A DNA stretch of 64,000 nucleotides, from assembly GCF_003063265.1 (NCBI RefSeq), contig NZ_NERU01000002.1, forward strand, positions 310,001-374,000, in the 5' to 3' direction. The stretch comes from Limnohabitans sp. WS1. GTDB lineage: Bacteria; Pseudomonadota; Gammaproteobacteria; Burkholderiales; Burkholderiaceae_C. Below are positions 39,336 to 47,021 of the stretch, piece by piece; position 1 is the first letter of the stretch, and every line of letters begins with the position of its first letter. The translations under genes and the position numbers were made by a program. A model generated the notes under the pieces. That model saw only the letters and a program-made list of their open reading frames with translations. It was not told the DNA's origin and searched no databases.

Positions 39336-39745
39336 GCTGCACCGCCTTCTGTATCGTCTGCAGGCAGGCGCTGCACAGTTGGGGCGTTGGCTTTTTCGTG
39401 CGCTTGCGCTTGCTCGGGTGTGGCCAGTTCAAAGCGGGGATGGTGCTTTCCATCCTCTGTCACGACTTCGAGGGTGTGCAGACTGAACAGGCCGCCCAGT
39501 GTCCAGTTGCAGGGCTTGCCGTCTGGGGTTTTGCGCGGCGATCCGGCACCGGTCCAGCGGCCGACACATGAAAAGCCGACGTACCCATCGACGGCCACGA
39601 AATCAGCACCCGCACCTGCTGCGATCAGGTCGCGGGCCGACTGCACGGTTTTGCAGCGTGGGCACACCACGGCGAGGTCTTCGCGGGCCTTGACGCCCTG
39701 TGCTTGCAGCGCGGCGTGGAATTCTTTGATGGTCATCGTTTTCAT
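39332..39745 (-). CDS. Phage early-operon protein with a zinc-finger-like CxxC
   Basis: A 137-aa protein. VVCPRCKTVQSARDLIAAG contains one CxxC, with further Cys in GFSCVGRW and GKPCNWTLGGLF, resembling a small zinc ribbon. Conserved in Burkholderiales prophages by my reading of its style, but I cannot name its function. Coupled to both neighbours by ATGA. Confidence 0.65.
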   Translation of the reverse strand: MKTMTIKEFHAALQAQGVKAREDLAVVCPRCKTVQSARDLIAAGAGADFVAVDGYVGFSCVGRWTGAGSPRKTPDGKPCNWTLGGLFSLHTLEVVTEDGKHHPRFELATPEQAQAHEKANAPTVQRLPADDTEGGAA

Positions 39746-40290
39746 GCTGACACCGCCATTCCTTGCACAGCCTTGTAAGCCGCTTCGACAAGCTCAGGCG
39801 CGTCGATGATGGCGTCGGTCAGGGTCATCACGGGCATTTGCAGGCCTTGGGCGATGCTGCGTTCCAGGCAGGCGCCGCGGCTTTCGGCCCAGCCGGGCAG
39901 CATGACGATGGCGTCGCAGTCAACCAGGGCTTTGATGTCCACCTGCATGTAGGCGCGCCATGCTTCGGCTTCGGTCATGCCGTCGGTCGTGGTTTTGAAT
40001 TCAGCGGGGTTGATCACGCTGTAGCCGATTTGGCGAAGGGCGTGGGCGGCGGCGTTGAAGGTGGGGAAGTTGAGGTCGGGCAGGCCGGACATGGGGCCGC
40101 TCAGGTAGACCGTGGTGGTGGTTTTGCGGGCGGGTTTATCGCCCGGGGTTTGCACCGTGTGGGTGGTGTCGGCCTGCTGGGGCGCGTGGGTGGCAGTGGC
40201 AGTGGCTTTGTCGGCCAGGGCTGAGATGTACTGCAGCACTTTGACTTGCTCAACTGGAGTCAGCTGGATGGGGTGGGTGGCTTGGTTCAT
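39742..40290 (-). CDS. DUF4406 / nucleoside 2-deoxyribosyltransferase-like phage protein
   Basis: A 182-aa protein. From about residue 60, TTTVYLSGPMSGLPDLNFP and later DIKALVDCDAIVMLPGWAES match the DUF4406/deoxyribosyltransferase-like fold found in phages. The first 60 residues are a flexible linker. The start MNQATHPI has a GGAG box; the longer frame extends antisense-like sequence. It may act on nucleotides for phage DNA metabolism; that is inferred. Confidence 0.78.
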   Translation of the reverse strand: MNQATHPIQLTPVEQVKVLQYISALADKATATATHAPQQADTTHTVQTPGDKPARKTTTTVYLSGPMSGLPDLNFPTFNAAAHALRQIGYSVINPAEFKTTTDGMTEAEAWRAYMQVDIKALVDCDAIVMLPGWAESRGACLERSIAQGLQMPVMTLTDAIIDAPELVEAAYKAVQGMAVSA

Positions 40291-40306
40291 GGTGGGCTCC
40301 TTTGGG

Positions 40307-40573
40307 TTAAGTGACAGGGGTTGCGGGGTTGAAAAAAGATTGCTCGGTCTTGGCCAAGATGGCGTCGGCGCGCTTGATGTGCTGGGCGCGGCGCACGGCG
40401 TAGGCCAGTTCGTCGAAGTCGGTGACCATGGCGGCAAGGCGGGCGACATGGCGCAGGACTTGCACTTCGTCGGTGCTGATGGGGCCGATCAGGGTGTCGG
40501 TGACCAACACCTTGTCGGGCATGACCACCAGCCGGGGCTGGATGGTGCGCATGGGGCGTGTGGCCAAGCTCAT
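40307..40573 (-). CDS. Phage early-operon protein, unknown function
   Basis: An 88-aa soluble protein (MSLATRPMRTIQPRLVVMPD...), helical C-terminal half. No recognised domain. It overlaps the upstream small gene by ATGA and lies 16 bp before the DUF4406 gene. Confidence 0.62.
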   Translation of the reverse strand: MSLATRPMRTIQPRLVVMPDKVLVTDTLIGPISTDEVQVLRHVARLAAMVTDFDELAYAVRRAQHIKRADAILAKTEQSFFNPATPVT

Positions 40574-40806
40574 GGGCGGGTGCCCTTGGTGCGCTTTTGC
40601 ACAGCTGCCAACACCTTGGCCTGCAGGCTGACCAAGGTGTTGGCCAAGGCCTGGCGCACGCGCTGGATGTGGTGTGCACGGGTGGGGCGGTATGGGCCGT
40701 CCAGTTCCACGCCTGCTGCGTAGTTGGGCCGGTAGATGTTGTTGTTCAACACCTTGAGCAGCTGCTGGGCTTGCTTGTAGGGGCAGGGTCGGTTGATGTT
40801 GCTCAC
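40570..40806 (-). CDS. Small phage protein downstream of the primase
   Basis: A 78-aa basic protein starting at a GTG (SNINRPCPYKQAQQLLK) with a strong AAGGAG box. The longer frame to 40935 lacks a signal. Helical, Lys/Arg-rich, possibly nucleic-acid-binding. It lies 37 bp after the primase gene. Confidence 0.62.
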   Translation of the reverse strand: MSNINRPCPYKQAQQLLKVLNNNIYRPNYAAGVELDGPYRPTRAHHIQRVRQALANTLVSLQAKVLAAVQKRTKGTRP

Positions 40807-40843
40807 GAGGGTCTCCTTTGGGTGTGTGACAGCGGGGAAAAAA

Positions 40844-43651
40844 TCAGCGTCCAGACTTGCGGCCGGGTTTCTTGAACACCCAGCAATGCACGGTCTTGGG
40901 GGTGTCGGGCATGGCGGTGTTGGACTTGCGCACATGGATGGCGCTGCTCACGTCTTTGATCGCCGTCCAGGCGTAGCGCTTGCTGGTCTTGAGCACCTTT
41001 TTCAAGTCGCTCAGCAGCGGGATTTGTTGGCGGTGCTGTGCGGCCAACTCGATAAATTCATTCAAGTTGATCGCCACCAGATCGGGGTCGCGGCTGTGGT
41101 TCAGCAGGGGCATGTAGTCCATATCGCCGCGAATGGTGGTTTTGCCCAGCGCGTCCAGGTATTCCACAGACTCCCAAAACTCGGCCACCAATGGGTGATC
41201 GGAATTGATGGCCAACTGGCGTTCGCGGGCCATGGCCTCGACCTGTTGTTTGACCTGGTCAAACTGGGCATCGGACACGCGCACCAACTTGCGCAGGGCC
41301 AAACACATGGCCATCAATTGGCCGTGGTTTTTTGCAATTCGGGGCTTGTGCACACCGTCCAGCGTGAGCAGGTGGGTCATTTGTGCATCGGTCTGCGTGG
41401 TGATGGTCTCCATCACTTCGGCCTCTAACTTGAGGGCCTGCAGAATGAAATTCGACACGTCGGCAATGTCGGTTTTCTCAAGCGCCTTGGCCGCTTCGTA
41501 TGACTCAGGGGTGAAGCCCTTGGTGTCAAACGTCATGTGGCAGATACGCTCCATGATCGGCTGACTGGCGGCCACGGCGTTGTTCTGGCTGATGACGATG
41601 CTGGCTCTGAAAGGCGGGTCGTAGGTCTCGTTACCGCCGGTCTTCACACCGGTCGTTCTGATCGAGTTGCCGTTGTAGGCGTCTTTCAGTTCGTCCCAAT
41701 CAAACGACTTGATGTGCGCGGTGTTGCCCGTCTTGGTTTCGCGGTCGGACTCGATCAGCACGATGGGCAGGTTGCTGACCTGAGTGAAGGTGCGCATGCG
41801 TCCGGCATTAGTGGACTTGCTCGGGTCAAAGCCTTCGTAGTCGCGGCCAAACAGTTTCCACATGAAGCTGATCAGCGTGGTCTTTCCGGACCCGGGCTCG
41901 CCCACGATTTCGAGGAAGGGGAACGACTGGTGCTCAGCGCGCACTTGCTCAGCAAACAAACTGCCAAACCAAAACGCCAGGGCCACGTAGCCCTTAGGGC
42001 CAAAGGCTGACCACAGCGTCTGGCCCCAAGCCTTGGCGCGTGGGCTGGGCTCGGTGTTGATGGTCAGGCCAATGCTGCCTTGCAGGGACTTGATGCTGAG
42101 CTTTTGAAAGTCAAAGTAATCCTCAGCATTGCAGGCCTGCACCGTGCCGTCACGCACGGCCACGGTGCCCAATATGTACACCTTGTGCAGCATGCTGTAG
42201 CCGATGTAATCGACGGTCTGCACCACCTTGATGTTGTCCAGTTGGCGCAGCATCATTCGCTCGAGCTGCACGCTGTTGCCGCTGTACATGGCACCGGGTG
42301 CCATGTGCAAAAGTTGCTTTTTGAACTCGCTGGCCGATGTGAGGTGGCCGCTGGTGAAGCTGCCTTTGATCGTGCCGCCATCGTGCGGAAACGCCACGCT
42401 GAAGTAGTACCAGGCCTCTTTTGTGATTTCGTTGCGCTGGTAATAAAGCGCTTGCGGCAAGCAATTGGCAATGGGCTGCAGCGTGCCCGACTCGCTCAGG
42501 GCCAGGTCGCGCAAATCATCGTCGGCCATGGGCTCACGGTGGCCGTCTTCCACGTCGCGCTCCAACTCTTCGCGGCGCTTGCGGTACCGGTCCACATCCA
42601 GTTTGAACCAGTACAGGCGGTTGCTGTGGGTCAGCTCAAATTCGGCACGGCCTGAGTGGTTGTAAATCAGCAGCGCTTTGTCTTGGGCGGTGGCGGCCAG
42701 TAGCAGGGCACCGTGGTACAGGTATTCCTTGATGTCGTCCTCGCCCAGCTTGCCAGCAAGGTGCAAGTCGTTCCAGTCGCTCTTTTTCTTGCCACTGGGC
42801 GGCTGTGCGGCGGTCACCACCCAGCCTGCATCGCGCATCTTTTTGGCGTGCTTGCGCGTGAAGTCTTGGCCTGCCTTGTCGGCGTCCAGGGCCAGCACCA
42901 GGCGCGGGGCCTTGACGGTGCCGCCTTGGCGCTGCAGCTGGGCTTGCAGGGCGTCCAGGGCAATGCCGGGGTAGTTGTTGCACGACATGAGGGCCACAGC
43001 CGAAATGCCGTGGTGCGCCAGGGCGATGGCGTCAAAAATGCCCTCGACCAGCCACAGGTCTGCAGGCGCGGGCACCGCCTCTGCATTGGGGCCAGCGTCT
43101 GCAAAGCTCAGGTCGGGCATGCACCACCACTGGCCAGCGTAGGTGCCGCCCAATTTGAAGTTGGCCTTTTTCTTGCCAAACCGGGCGGGCTTGTCAATCA
43201 AGCGTTCCCAAAACGTGCTGCCCACCACAAAACGCACGGTGGCGGTGGCTGCGCCCCGGCCGTGGTCGGCGCTTTGGTCAAAGTAATGCTCTTGCGTGAA
43301 CAGGCCCTTGACCTTGGCCAACTCAAAGCCGCGCATCATTTGCAAATAGGCCTCAGCAGCGGCGTGGGGGTTTTGCTGCTCGATGGGCTTGGCTTGCTCG
43401 GGCACCTGGAAGCGGTCGGTCCAGGACTCGAACAAATCGCTGAACAGGTCTTTGGTGTGGGCGCTGTAGCCACAGTTATTGAGCCTCTCGCACTGCACCA
43501 CAAAGGGCTTTTCTGCCCAAGTCCACAGGCTTTTGTTGTCGCAATGCGGGCACTTGCCCTTGCGCAAAAACTTGGCCACCGGCTTCATGCCGTAGTCATG
43601 CTGCAGCCGGCGGGATATCTCGGGGACGAAATCTTCAAACACGGGCACCAC
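40844..43651 (-). CDS. TOPRIM primase/helicase replication protein (P4-alpha-like)
   Basis: A 935-aa protein. An N-terminal zinc ribbon (CPHCDNKSLW...CERLNNCGY) is followed by a TOPRIM domain (LVEGIFDAIALAHHG and LVLALDADKAGQDF, about 205-290), a linking region, and a C-terminal P-loop ATPase of SF3-like or DUF927-like type (VGEPGSGKTTLISFMWKLFG, about 585-605). It should prime and unwind phage DNA. This is the type seen in P4-like and many Burkholderia phages and replaces the rolling-circle gpA of P2. Starts at GTG, 17 bp inside the previous gene; an internal ATG at 43591 is an alternative. Confidence 0.88.
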   Translation of the reverse strand: MVPVFEDFVPEISRRLQHDYGMKPVAKFLRKGKCPHCDNKSLWTWAEKPFVVQCERLNNCGYSAHTKDLFSDLFESWTDRFQVPEQAKPIEQQNPHAAAEAYLQMMRGFELAKVKGLFTQEHYFDQSADHGRGAATATVRFVVGSTFWERLIDKPARFGKKKANFKLGGTYAGQWWCMPDLSFADAGPNAEAVPAPADLWLVEGIFDAIALAHHGISAVALMSCNNYPGIALDALQAQLQRQGGTVKAPRLVLALDADKAGQDFTRKHAKKMRDAGWVVTAAQPPSGKKKSDWNDLHLAGKLGEDDIKEYLYHGALLLAATAQDKALLIYNHSGRAEFELTHSNRLYWFKLDVDRYRKRREELERDVEDGHREPMADDDLRDLALSESGTLQPIANCLPQALYYQRNEITKEAWYYFSVAFPHDGGTIKGSFTSGHLTSASEFKKQLLHMAPGAMYSGNSVQLERMMLRQLDNIKVVQTVDYIGYSMLHKVYILGTVAVRDGTVQACNAEDYFDFQKLSIKSLQGSIGLTINTEPSPRAKAWGQTLWSAFGPKGYVALAFWFGSLFAEQVRAEHQSFPFLEIVGEPGSGKTTLISFMWKLFGRDYEGFDPSKSTNAGRMRTFTQVSNLPIVLIESDRETKTGNTAHIKSFDWDELKDAYNGNSIRTTGVKTGGNETYDPPFRASIVISQNNAVAASQPIMERICHMTFDTKGFTPESYEAAKALEKTDIADVSNFILQALKLEAEVMETITTQTDAQMTHLLTLDGVHKPRIAKNHGQLMAMCLALRKLVRVSDAQFDQVKQQVEAMARERQLAINSDHPLVAEFWESVEYLDALGKTTIRGDMDYMPLLNHSRDPDLVAINLNEFIELAAQHRQQIPLLSDLKKVLKTSKRYAWTAIKDVSSAIHVRKSNTAMPDTPKTVHCWVFKKPGRKSGR

Positions 43652-43856
43652 CCGTCATGGTGTGGGTGCAGGTGTGGGTGGTGGTGTTGATGCAGCTGCC
43701 GCCCACGCTGGGGCCCAGCATGGCCTCGACATGGTCCAAGGCCTGCGCGTTGCTGCGGGCTGGCACCAGCAGCACACGGCGCGTGCCCGTGGGGTCGGTG
43801 TGCTTGACGCGCCACACGGGCGGTGTGGGCAGGCGGTACACGTTGGACAGGGACAT
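43635..43856 (-). CDS. Small phage protein upstream of the primase
   Basis: A 73-aa protein (MSLSNVYRLPTPPVW...). It ends with a Cys/Thr/His-rich tail (NTTTHTCTHTMTGGARV). No domain recognised. The start is placed at MSLSN; an upstream frame reaches 43916 through a hydrophobic stretch that coincides with the terminator hairpin and is unlikely to be coding. Confidence 0.55.
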   Translation of the reverse strand: MSLSNVYRLPTPPVWRVKHTDPTGTRRVLLVPARSNAQALDHVEAMLGPSVGGSCINTTTHTCTHTMTGGARV

Positions 43857-43884
43857 AAAAAACACCAGTGCAAAAAATTTGGGC

Positions 43885-43929
43885 AAAAAAAACCCCCTGG
43901 CCTGATGAAAGGCCACTTGATCGGGGGGG
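43885..43929 (-). terminator. Terminator between ogr-like gene and primase operon
   Basis: Read leftward: a GGCC...GGCC hairpin inside outer C/G runs (CCCCC/GGGGG) and then eight T. It would separate regulator expression (CII, Ogr) from the replication genes, or act as an attenuator. Confidence 0.7.
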
Positions 43930-43954
43930 TGGGAAAGACTTACAGCCGGGCTAA

Positions 43955-44296
43955 TCAGCCGGACTGGGGAGGGGGGTCGTCAAACAAATCGGGATACCAG
44001 GGGCGGCCACTCAGGCCACAGCTGGCCACATCCAGGCCCGCCACGTCGGCATGGGGGGCCATGCGCATCTGGTCGGTCAGGCGCTGGCGTGTGATGGTGG
44101 GGCTCAGGGGCAATAAAACACGGGGGTTGGGCTGGGCGCTGGGCGACAAGGTAAAGCCCACCGTGACGGTGATGGTGAATGTGTGCCCGCAAGCGAGATT
44201 GGTGCACTGGGCGTAACCGGTGCGGGCCGTGTCGGTGGCTTTGTGTGAGCTGGTCACGCGGGACCAGCATTCGCAGTGTGGGCATTGGATCTTCAT
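43955..44296 (-). CDS. ogr: Ogr/Delta-type late-gene activator
   Basis: A 113-aa protein whose first 45 residues match P2 Ogr/P4 Delta zinc-finger activators: MKIQCPHCECWSRV then TDTARTGYAQCTNLACGHTF, i.e. C-x2-C ... C-x4-C. These proteins bind upstream of late promoters and contact RNA polymerase to switch on capsid and tail genes. The C-terminal 65 residues are an extra, Pro-rich extension absent from P2 Ogr (72 aa). The start was chosen at MKIQCPHC; a longer frame adds only unrelated residues. Confidence 0.85.
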   Translation of the reverse strand: MKIQCPHCECWSRVTSSHKATDTARTGYAQCTNLACGHTFTITVTVGFTLSPSAQPNPRVLLPLSPTITRQRLTDQMRMAPHADVAGLDVASCGLSGRPWYPDLFDDPPPQSG

Positions 44297-44313
44297 GAGG
44301 GGCCTACCAGTGC

Positions 44314-44613
44314 TCAGCGTTTTGCAGACCCGCACTCACCCCGGCCTTGGCGGGCGCACTCGCAGTGCATGCCCACCTCGCCCATCACGGCCACGGCGTC
44401 CAGGTAGCGGGTGGACACCAGCACAAACCCGACTGAGCCGACCAAGGCGTCGATCTTGTCGATCGTGATGCCACCTTCACCGCCCAAAAAACGGCTCACT
44501 TGCGACTTGTCCCAGCCGACGGCGTCGGTGACTTGCTGACGGCCGGGGCCGGTGAGTGCAGCGCGCAAAGACTGCTCGATGCGGCCGCTGTGGTTGTGGT
44601 TGGCGTTGCTCAT
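44314..44613 (-). CDS. CII-like phage regulator
   Basis: A 99-aa protein with the lambda CII-type helix-turn-helix DAVGWDKSQVSRFLGGEG (about 31-48). CII activates repressor synthesis and integration. The C-terminal CECARQGRGECGSAKR is Cys-rich and unusual. It lies between the Arc-like and Ogr-like genes, consistent with a lysis/lysogeny control cluster. Confidence 0.8.
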   Translation of the reverse strand: MSNANHNHSGRIEQSLRAALTGPGRQQVTDAVGWDKSQVSRFLGGEGGITIDKIDALVGSVGFVLVSTRYLDAVAVMGEVGMHCECARQGRGECGSAKR

Positions 44614-44621
44614 GGCGCTGC

Positions 44622-44819
44622 TCAACGCGATGCACAAAAAGTTGTGTGCGGTTGTGCAGTGCCTGTACCAGACTGCACCAGCACTTGAGCCAACAGCATG
44701 TTGGCCATGGCGTTCAGGCTGCGGTTTTCAGCAGTGGCGCGGGCCTGCAGCGAGTCAAACACGCTCACAGGCAAGCGCAGCTGGATGGGGTGCTTGGGTG
44801 GTGTATTGATTTTTGGCAT
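44622..44819 (-). CDS. Arc-like ribbon-helix-helix DNA-binding protein
   Basis: A 65-aa protein: HPIQLRLPVSVFDSLQARA, then ENRSLNAMANMLLAQVL is the Arc/MetJ-type fold. First gene of the leftward early operon, right beside the divergent repressor promoter, so it may act as a Cro-like or antirepressor element. The ATG start lacks a clear RBS; a GTG at 44876 is an alternative. Confidence 0.75.
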   Translation of the reverse strand: MPKINTPPKHPIQLRLPVSVFDSLQARATAENRSLNAMANMLLAQVLVQSGTGTAQPHTTFCASR

Positions 44820-44872
44820 GGAAGGTAAAATGAATTGAAACGAATCAAAGTAAAACGGAATGATGCAATTAT

Positions 44873-44888
44873 GCACAAGAAATTGTGT
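44873..44888. promoter_or_regulatory. Operator-like inverted repeat between Arc-like gene and CI-like repressor
   Basis: GCACAA-GAAA-TTGTGT with an extended GTGC/GCAC symmetry lies in the 94-bp divergent promoter region. The region also has TGCA-ATTA-TGCA just beside it. These are candidate sites for the CI-like repressor and the Arc-like protein. Confidence 0.55.
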
Positions 44889-44913
44889 GCCAACAACTCG
44901 TTGACCAAAAAAT

Positions 44914-45240
44914 ATGTGTATTTCTGACCGCTTTCGGGCGGAACGTGAACGCCTTGGGTTTAGTCAGCGGCAGCTGTCTGAGCTCTTGGGGGCATCACTC
45001 AATACCGTCAACAACTGGGAAAGGGGCGTGTCCGCCTGCAGCGCCGAAGCGGTTAGCCGCTTTGGTGACCATGGGGCTGACGTGCTGTACATCCTCACGG
45101 GCCAACACATGCCCAGACCCACACTGAGTGCCGAAGAGGCCTCGCTGCTGGACAACTACAACAACTCGACCGAACAAGGGAAAGCAGCTGCCAGGGCGGT
45201 ACTAGAAGCGGTTTCGGTCCAGAAACAAAAAGCGGCCTGA
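44914..45240 (+). CDS. CI-like XRE-family phage repressor
   Basis: A 108-aa helix-turn-helix protein (RFRAERERLGFSQRQLSELL, then SLNTVNNWERG is the XRE fold). It lacks the LexA-like autocleavage domain, so SOS induction would need an antirepressor or other route; this is typical of P2-like C repressors (P2 C is 99 aa). Opposed to the early operon. Confidence 0.85.
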   Translation: MCISDRFRAERERLGFSQRQLSELLGASLNTVNNWERGVSACSAEAVSRFGDHGADVLYILTGQHMPRPTLSAEEASLLDNYNNSTEQGKAAARAVLEAVSVQKQKAA

Positions 45241-45320
45241 GTAGAAGGCCGCACAGGGAGGCTGTGACCCGCCAAAGATGCGAGCGCAGTCAATAAAACA
45301 AAACTGAAAAGGGAGTGAAT

Positions 45321-45854
45321 ATGTCTATCGTTGCTTGCAGAGTTTGCAAAAAAGAAGTTTCCAAAACTGCCCCAACGTGTCCGCACTGTGGCGAGTCCAA
45401 GCCTGGGGAGCAAAAAGCCACGGTCAAAGACGGGCTCGTCGGGCTTGCCATGGTCATCGCTGCCGTGGTGGGCCTGAGCCAGTGCATGGGCGGCGACGAC
45501 AAAGCCGCCAAAGTGGACCAGCCTCCCAAGCTGGACGACGCGGCCTGCGCCAAAGACCTGCAGTGCTTTGGCGAAAAAGCCCTGATCCACAACACCGCGC
45601 AGTGCAAGCAGGCGGTTGAAAAGCTGGCCAAACATGATGTCAAGTGGACCGACACACTGCTTGACTCCAAATTTAGCCGCTACAGGTGGCGCAACCAGGA
45701 CAAGCGGATTGCCACCTTGATCGGTGACAAGGCGCAATTTCAAAACGGCTTTGGGGCCTACACCAAGATCATTTACGAGTGTGATGTGCAGCAAACAGGG
45801 GACAAGTGGGCTGTGCTGGGGGCGCGGGTTAAAGAGGGCAGCTTGGCTGATTGA
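45321..45854 (+). CDS. Zinc-ribbon membrane protein next to the repressor
   Basis: A 177-aa protein. An N-terminal zinc ribbon (CRVCKKEVSKTAPTCPHCG), one membrane helix (LVGLAMVIAAVVGLSQCMGG), then an extracytoplasmic or cytoplasmic domain with four Cys (ACAKDLQCFGEKAL...). The ATG is preferred for its GGGAGTG box. The function is unknown; its place in the lysogenic operon suggests expression in the lysogen, perhaps in superinfection exclusion. Confidence 0.72.
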   Translation: MSIVACRVCKKEVSKTAPTCPHCGESKPGEQKATVKDGLVGLAMVIAAVVGLSQCMGGDDKAAKVDQPPKLDDAACAKDLQCFGEKALIHNTAQCKQAVEKLAKHDVKWTDTLLDSKFSRYRWRNQDKRIATLIGDKAQFQNGFGAYTKIIYECDVQQTGDKWAVLGARVKEGSLAD

Positions 45855-45871
45855 ATGAAAACGGGTTAATC

Positions 45872-46141
45872 ATGAGAAAAACAAAAGCCTCTATTTTGGC
45901 CGTAGCCTTGCTTTTGGCCTGCGGTGCCGCCATGGCCAAAGGGCGACAGCCATGCTCTGGATCAAAAGGCGGTGTGTCGCATTGCGACGGTGAGACATTC
46001 ATGTGCAACGATGGCTCTGCCAGCCGCTCGACCAGGTCATGCAGTGCGAGTGGTGCGGGTGGCACCACCGCCAAGGGTGGGCGCAGCAAATCTTCGGCTG
46101 GCCAACACAAGACTTCTACCAGGCGACGTGCCAAGCCGTGA
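45872..46141 (+). CDS. Secreted Cys-rich small protein
   Basis: An 89-aa protein with a signal peptide (MRKTKASILAVALLLACGAAMA, cut before KG) and a Cys motif, CSGSKGGVSHCDGETFMC, then NDGSASRSTRSC. The basic Ser/Gly-rich tail (SKSSAGQHKTSTRRRAKP) follows. Similar small secreted proteins occur in prophages and genomic islands; a role in the periplasm is inferred. Confidence 0.7.
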   Translation: MRKTKASILAVALLLACGAAMAKGRQPCSGSKGGVSHCDGETFMCNDGSASRSTRSCSASGAGGTTAKGGRSKSSAGQHKTSTRRRAKP

Positions 46142-46178
46142 GCCTGGGTGTGAAAATTTTTCAAGACGAAAGCAGTCA

Positions 46179-47021
46179 ATGACCACAGAGTTCCCACTCC
46201 TCGGAGAACATGCCTATGTTGCGTACATCCAAAAACTGGACAGCATGGGTGCCAATTCGACCACGCACATTGCTGAAGTCCGCTATCCCGTGCAGGCGGC
46301 ACCCGTTTTGAGTGTTGTGAAGTTTTTAGACCCCAATTGTTTGGCAGCATCCAATGAGGCCATCGCATGGCTTTTTTTGCGAGCAGCCGGGTTTGTTGCA
46401 CCAAGGCATGCTGCCATCCTGGCGCTGTCTGCAAAAAAAGCACGTGATGTGGTTGGCAAGAAGGCGTTTGATGAAAGCCTTGTTACACAAGATTGTGTGA
46501 TCGCCTGGGCGTCGCAGAAGCTGGACTTTAAAAGTATCCGGGCTTATTTCGCCGGGACACGAGCTGACGCCGAATGGATTGGCCTTTTGCGTACATTACA
46601 TGGGGCACAGATTGCAGCATTCGATGAAGTGTTTTTGAACGCCGATCGCAATACAGGGAATGTCCTCTATTCAGGTCGTGACAGTTGCATTCCAATCGAC
46701 CATGAACAAATCTTTGATCATCAGGACTGGATTGGTGGAAATATCATGGCATCAACCCGTGACAGCGATAGCTTGCGGGTGATCAAAAGGGCTTATGACG
46801 GTGGGGCGTTAAGCTTGGGCGCTTACAACGACATTAAGAACAAAATGGTACACCACGCACAACAGCACGAATCTGCATTGGCTGCGTGCAAAGATCAAAT
46901 ATCGAAATTAATTGCTAAGGTTTTCAAAGATGGGTCGGCAACATTTGAGGAGCGTATCCTGAGTTTCGCCGCCGAGAGAACAGCAGAGCATTGGATGGAA
47001 ACGAGATTGGGGGTAGTGTGA
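46179..47021 (+). CDS. HipA-like protein kinase
   Basis: A 280-aa protein. The N-lobe has the conserved lysine in LSVVKF and NEAIAWLFLRAAGF; the catalytic loop is seen in FDEVFLNADRNTGNVLY (D-x-x-x-x-N) and the Mg-binding loop in IPIDHEQIFDHQDW, features of the HipA-like/PI4K-like kinase family. Such kinases phosphorylate translation factors or serve in phage defence. Lower GC than its neighbours suggests recent acquisition. It overlaps the next gene. Confidence 0.78.
   Translation: MTTEFPLLGEHAYVAYIQKLDSMGANSTTHIAEVRYPVQAAPVLSVVKFLDPNCLAASNEAIAWLFLRAAGFVAPRHAAILALSAKKARDVVGKKAFDESLVTQDCVIAWASQKLDFKSIRAYFAGTRADAEWIGLLRTLHGAQIAAFDEVFLNADRNTGNVLYSGRDSCIPIDHEQIFDHQDWIGGNIMASTRDSDSLRVIKRAYDGGALSLGAYNDIKNKMVHHAQQHESALAACKDQISKLIAKVFKDGSATFEERILSFAAERTAEHWMETRLGVV

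Noticed and set aside
45924..46178. N-terminal extension of the HipA-like kinase
   Set aside because: It overlaps the secreted Cys-rich protein in another frame and has no homology; the kinase starts at MTTEFPLLG (46179).
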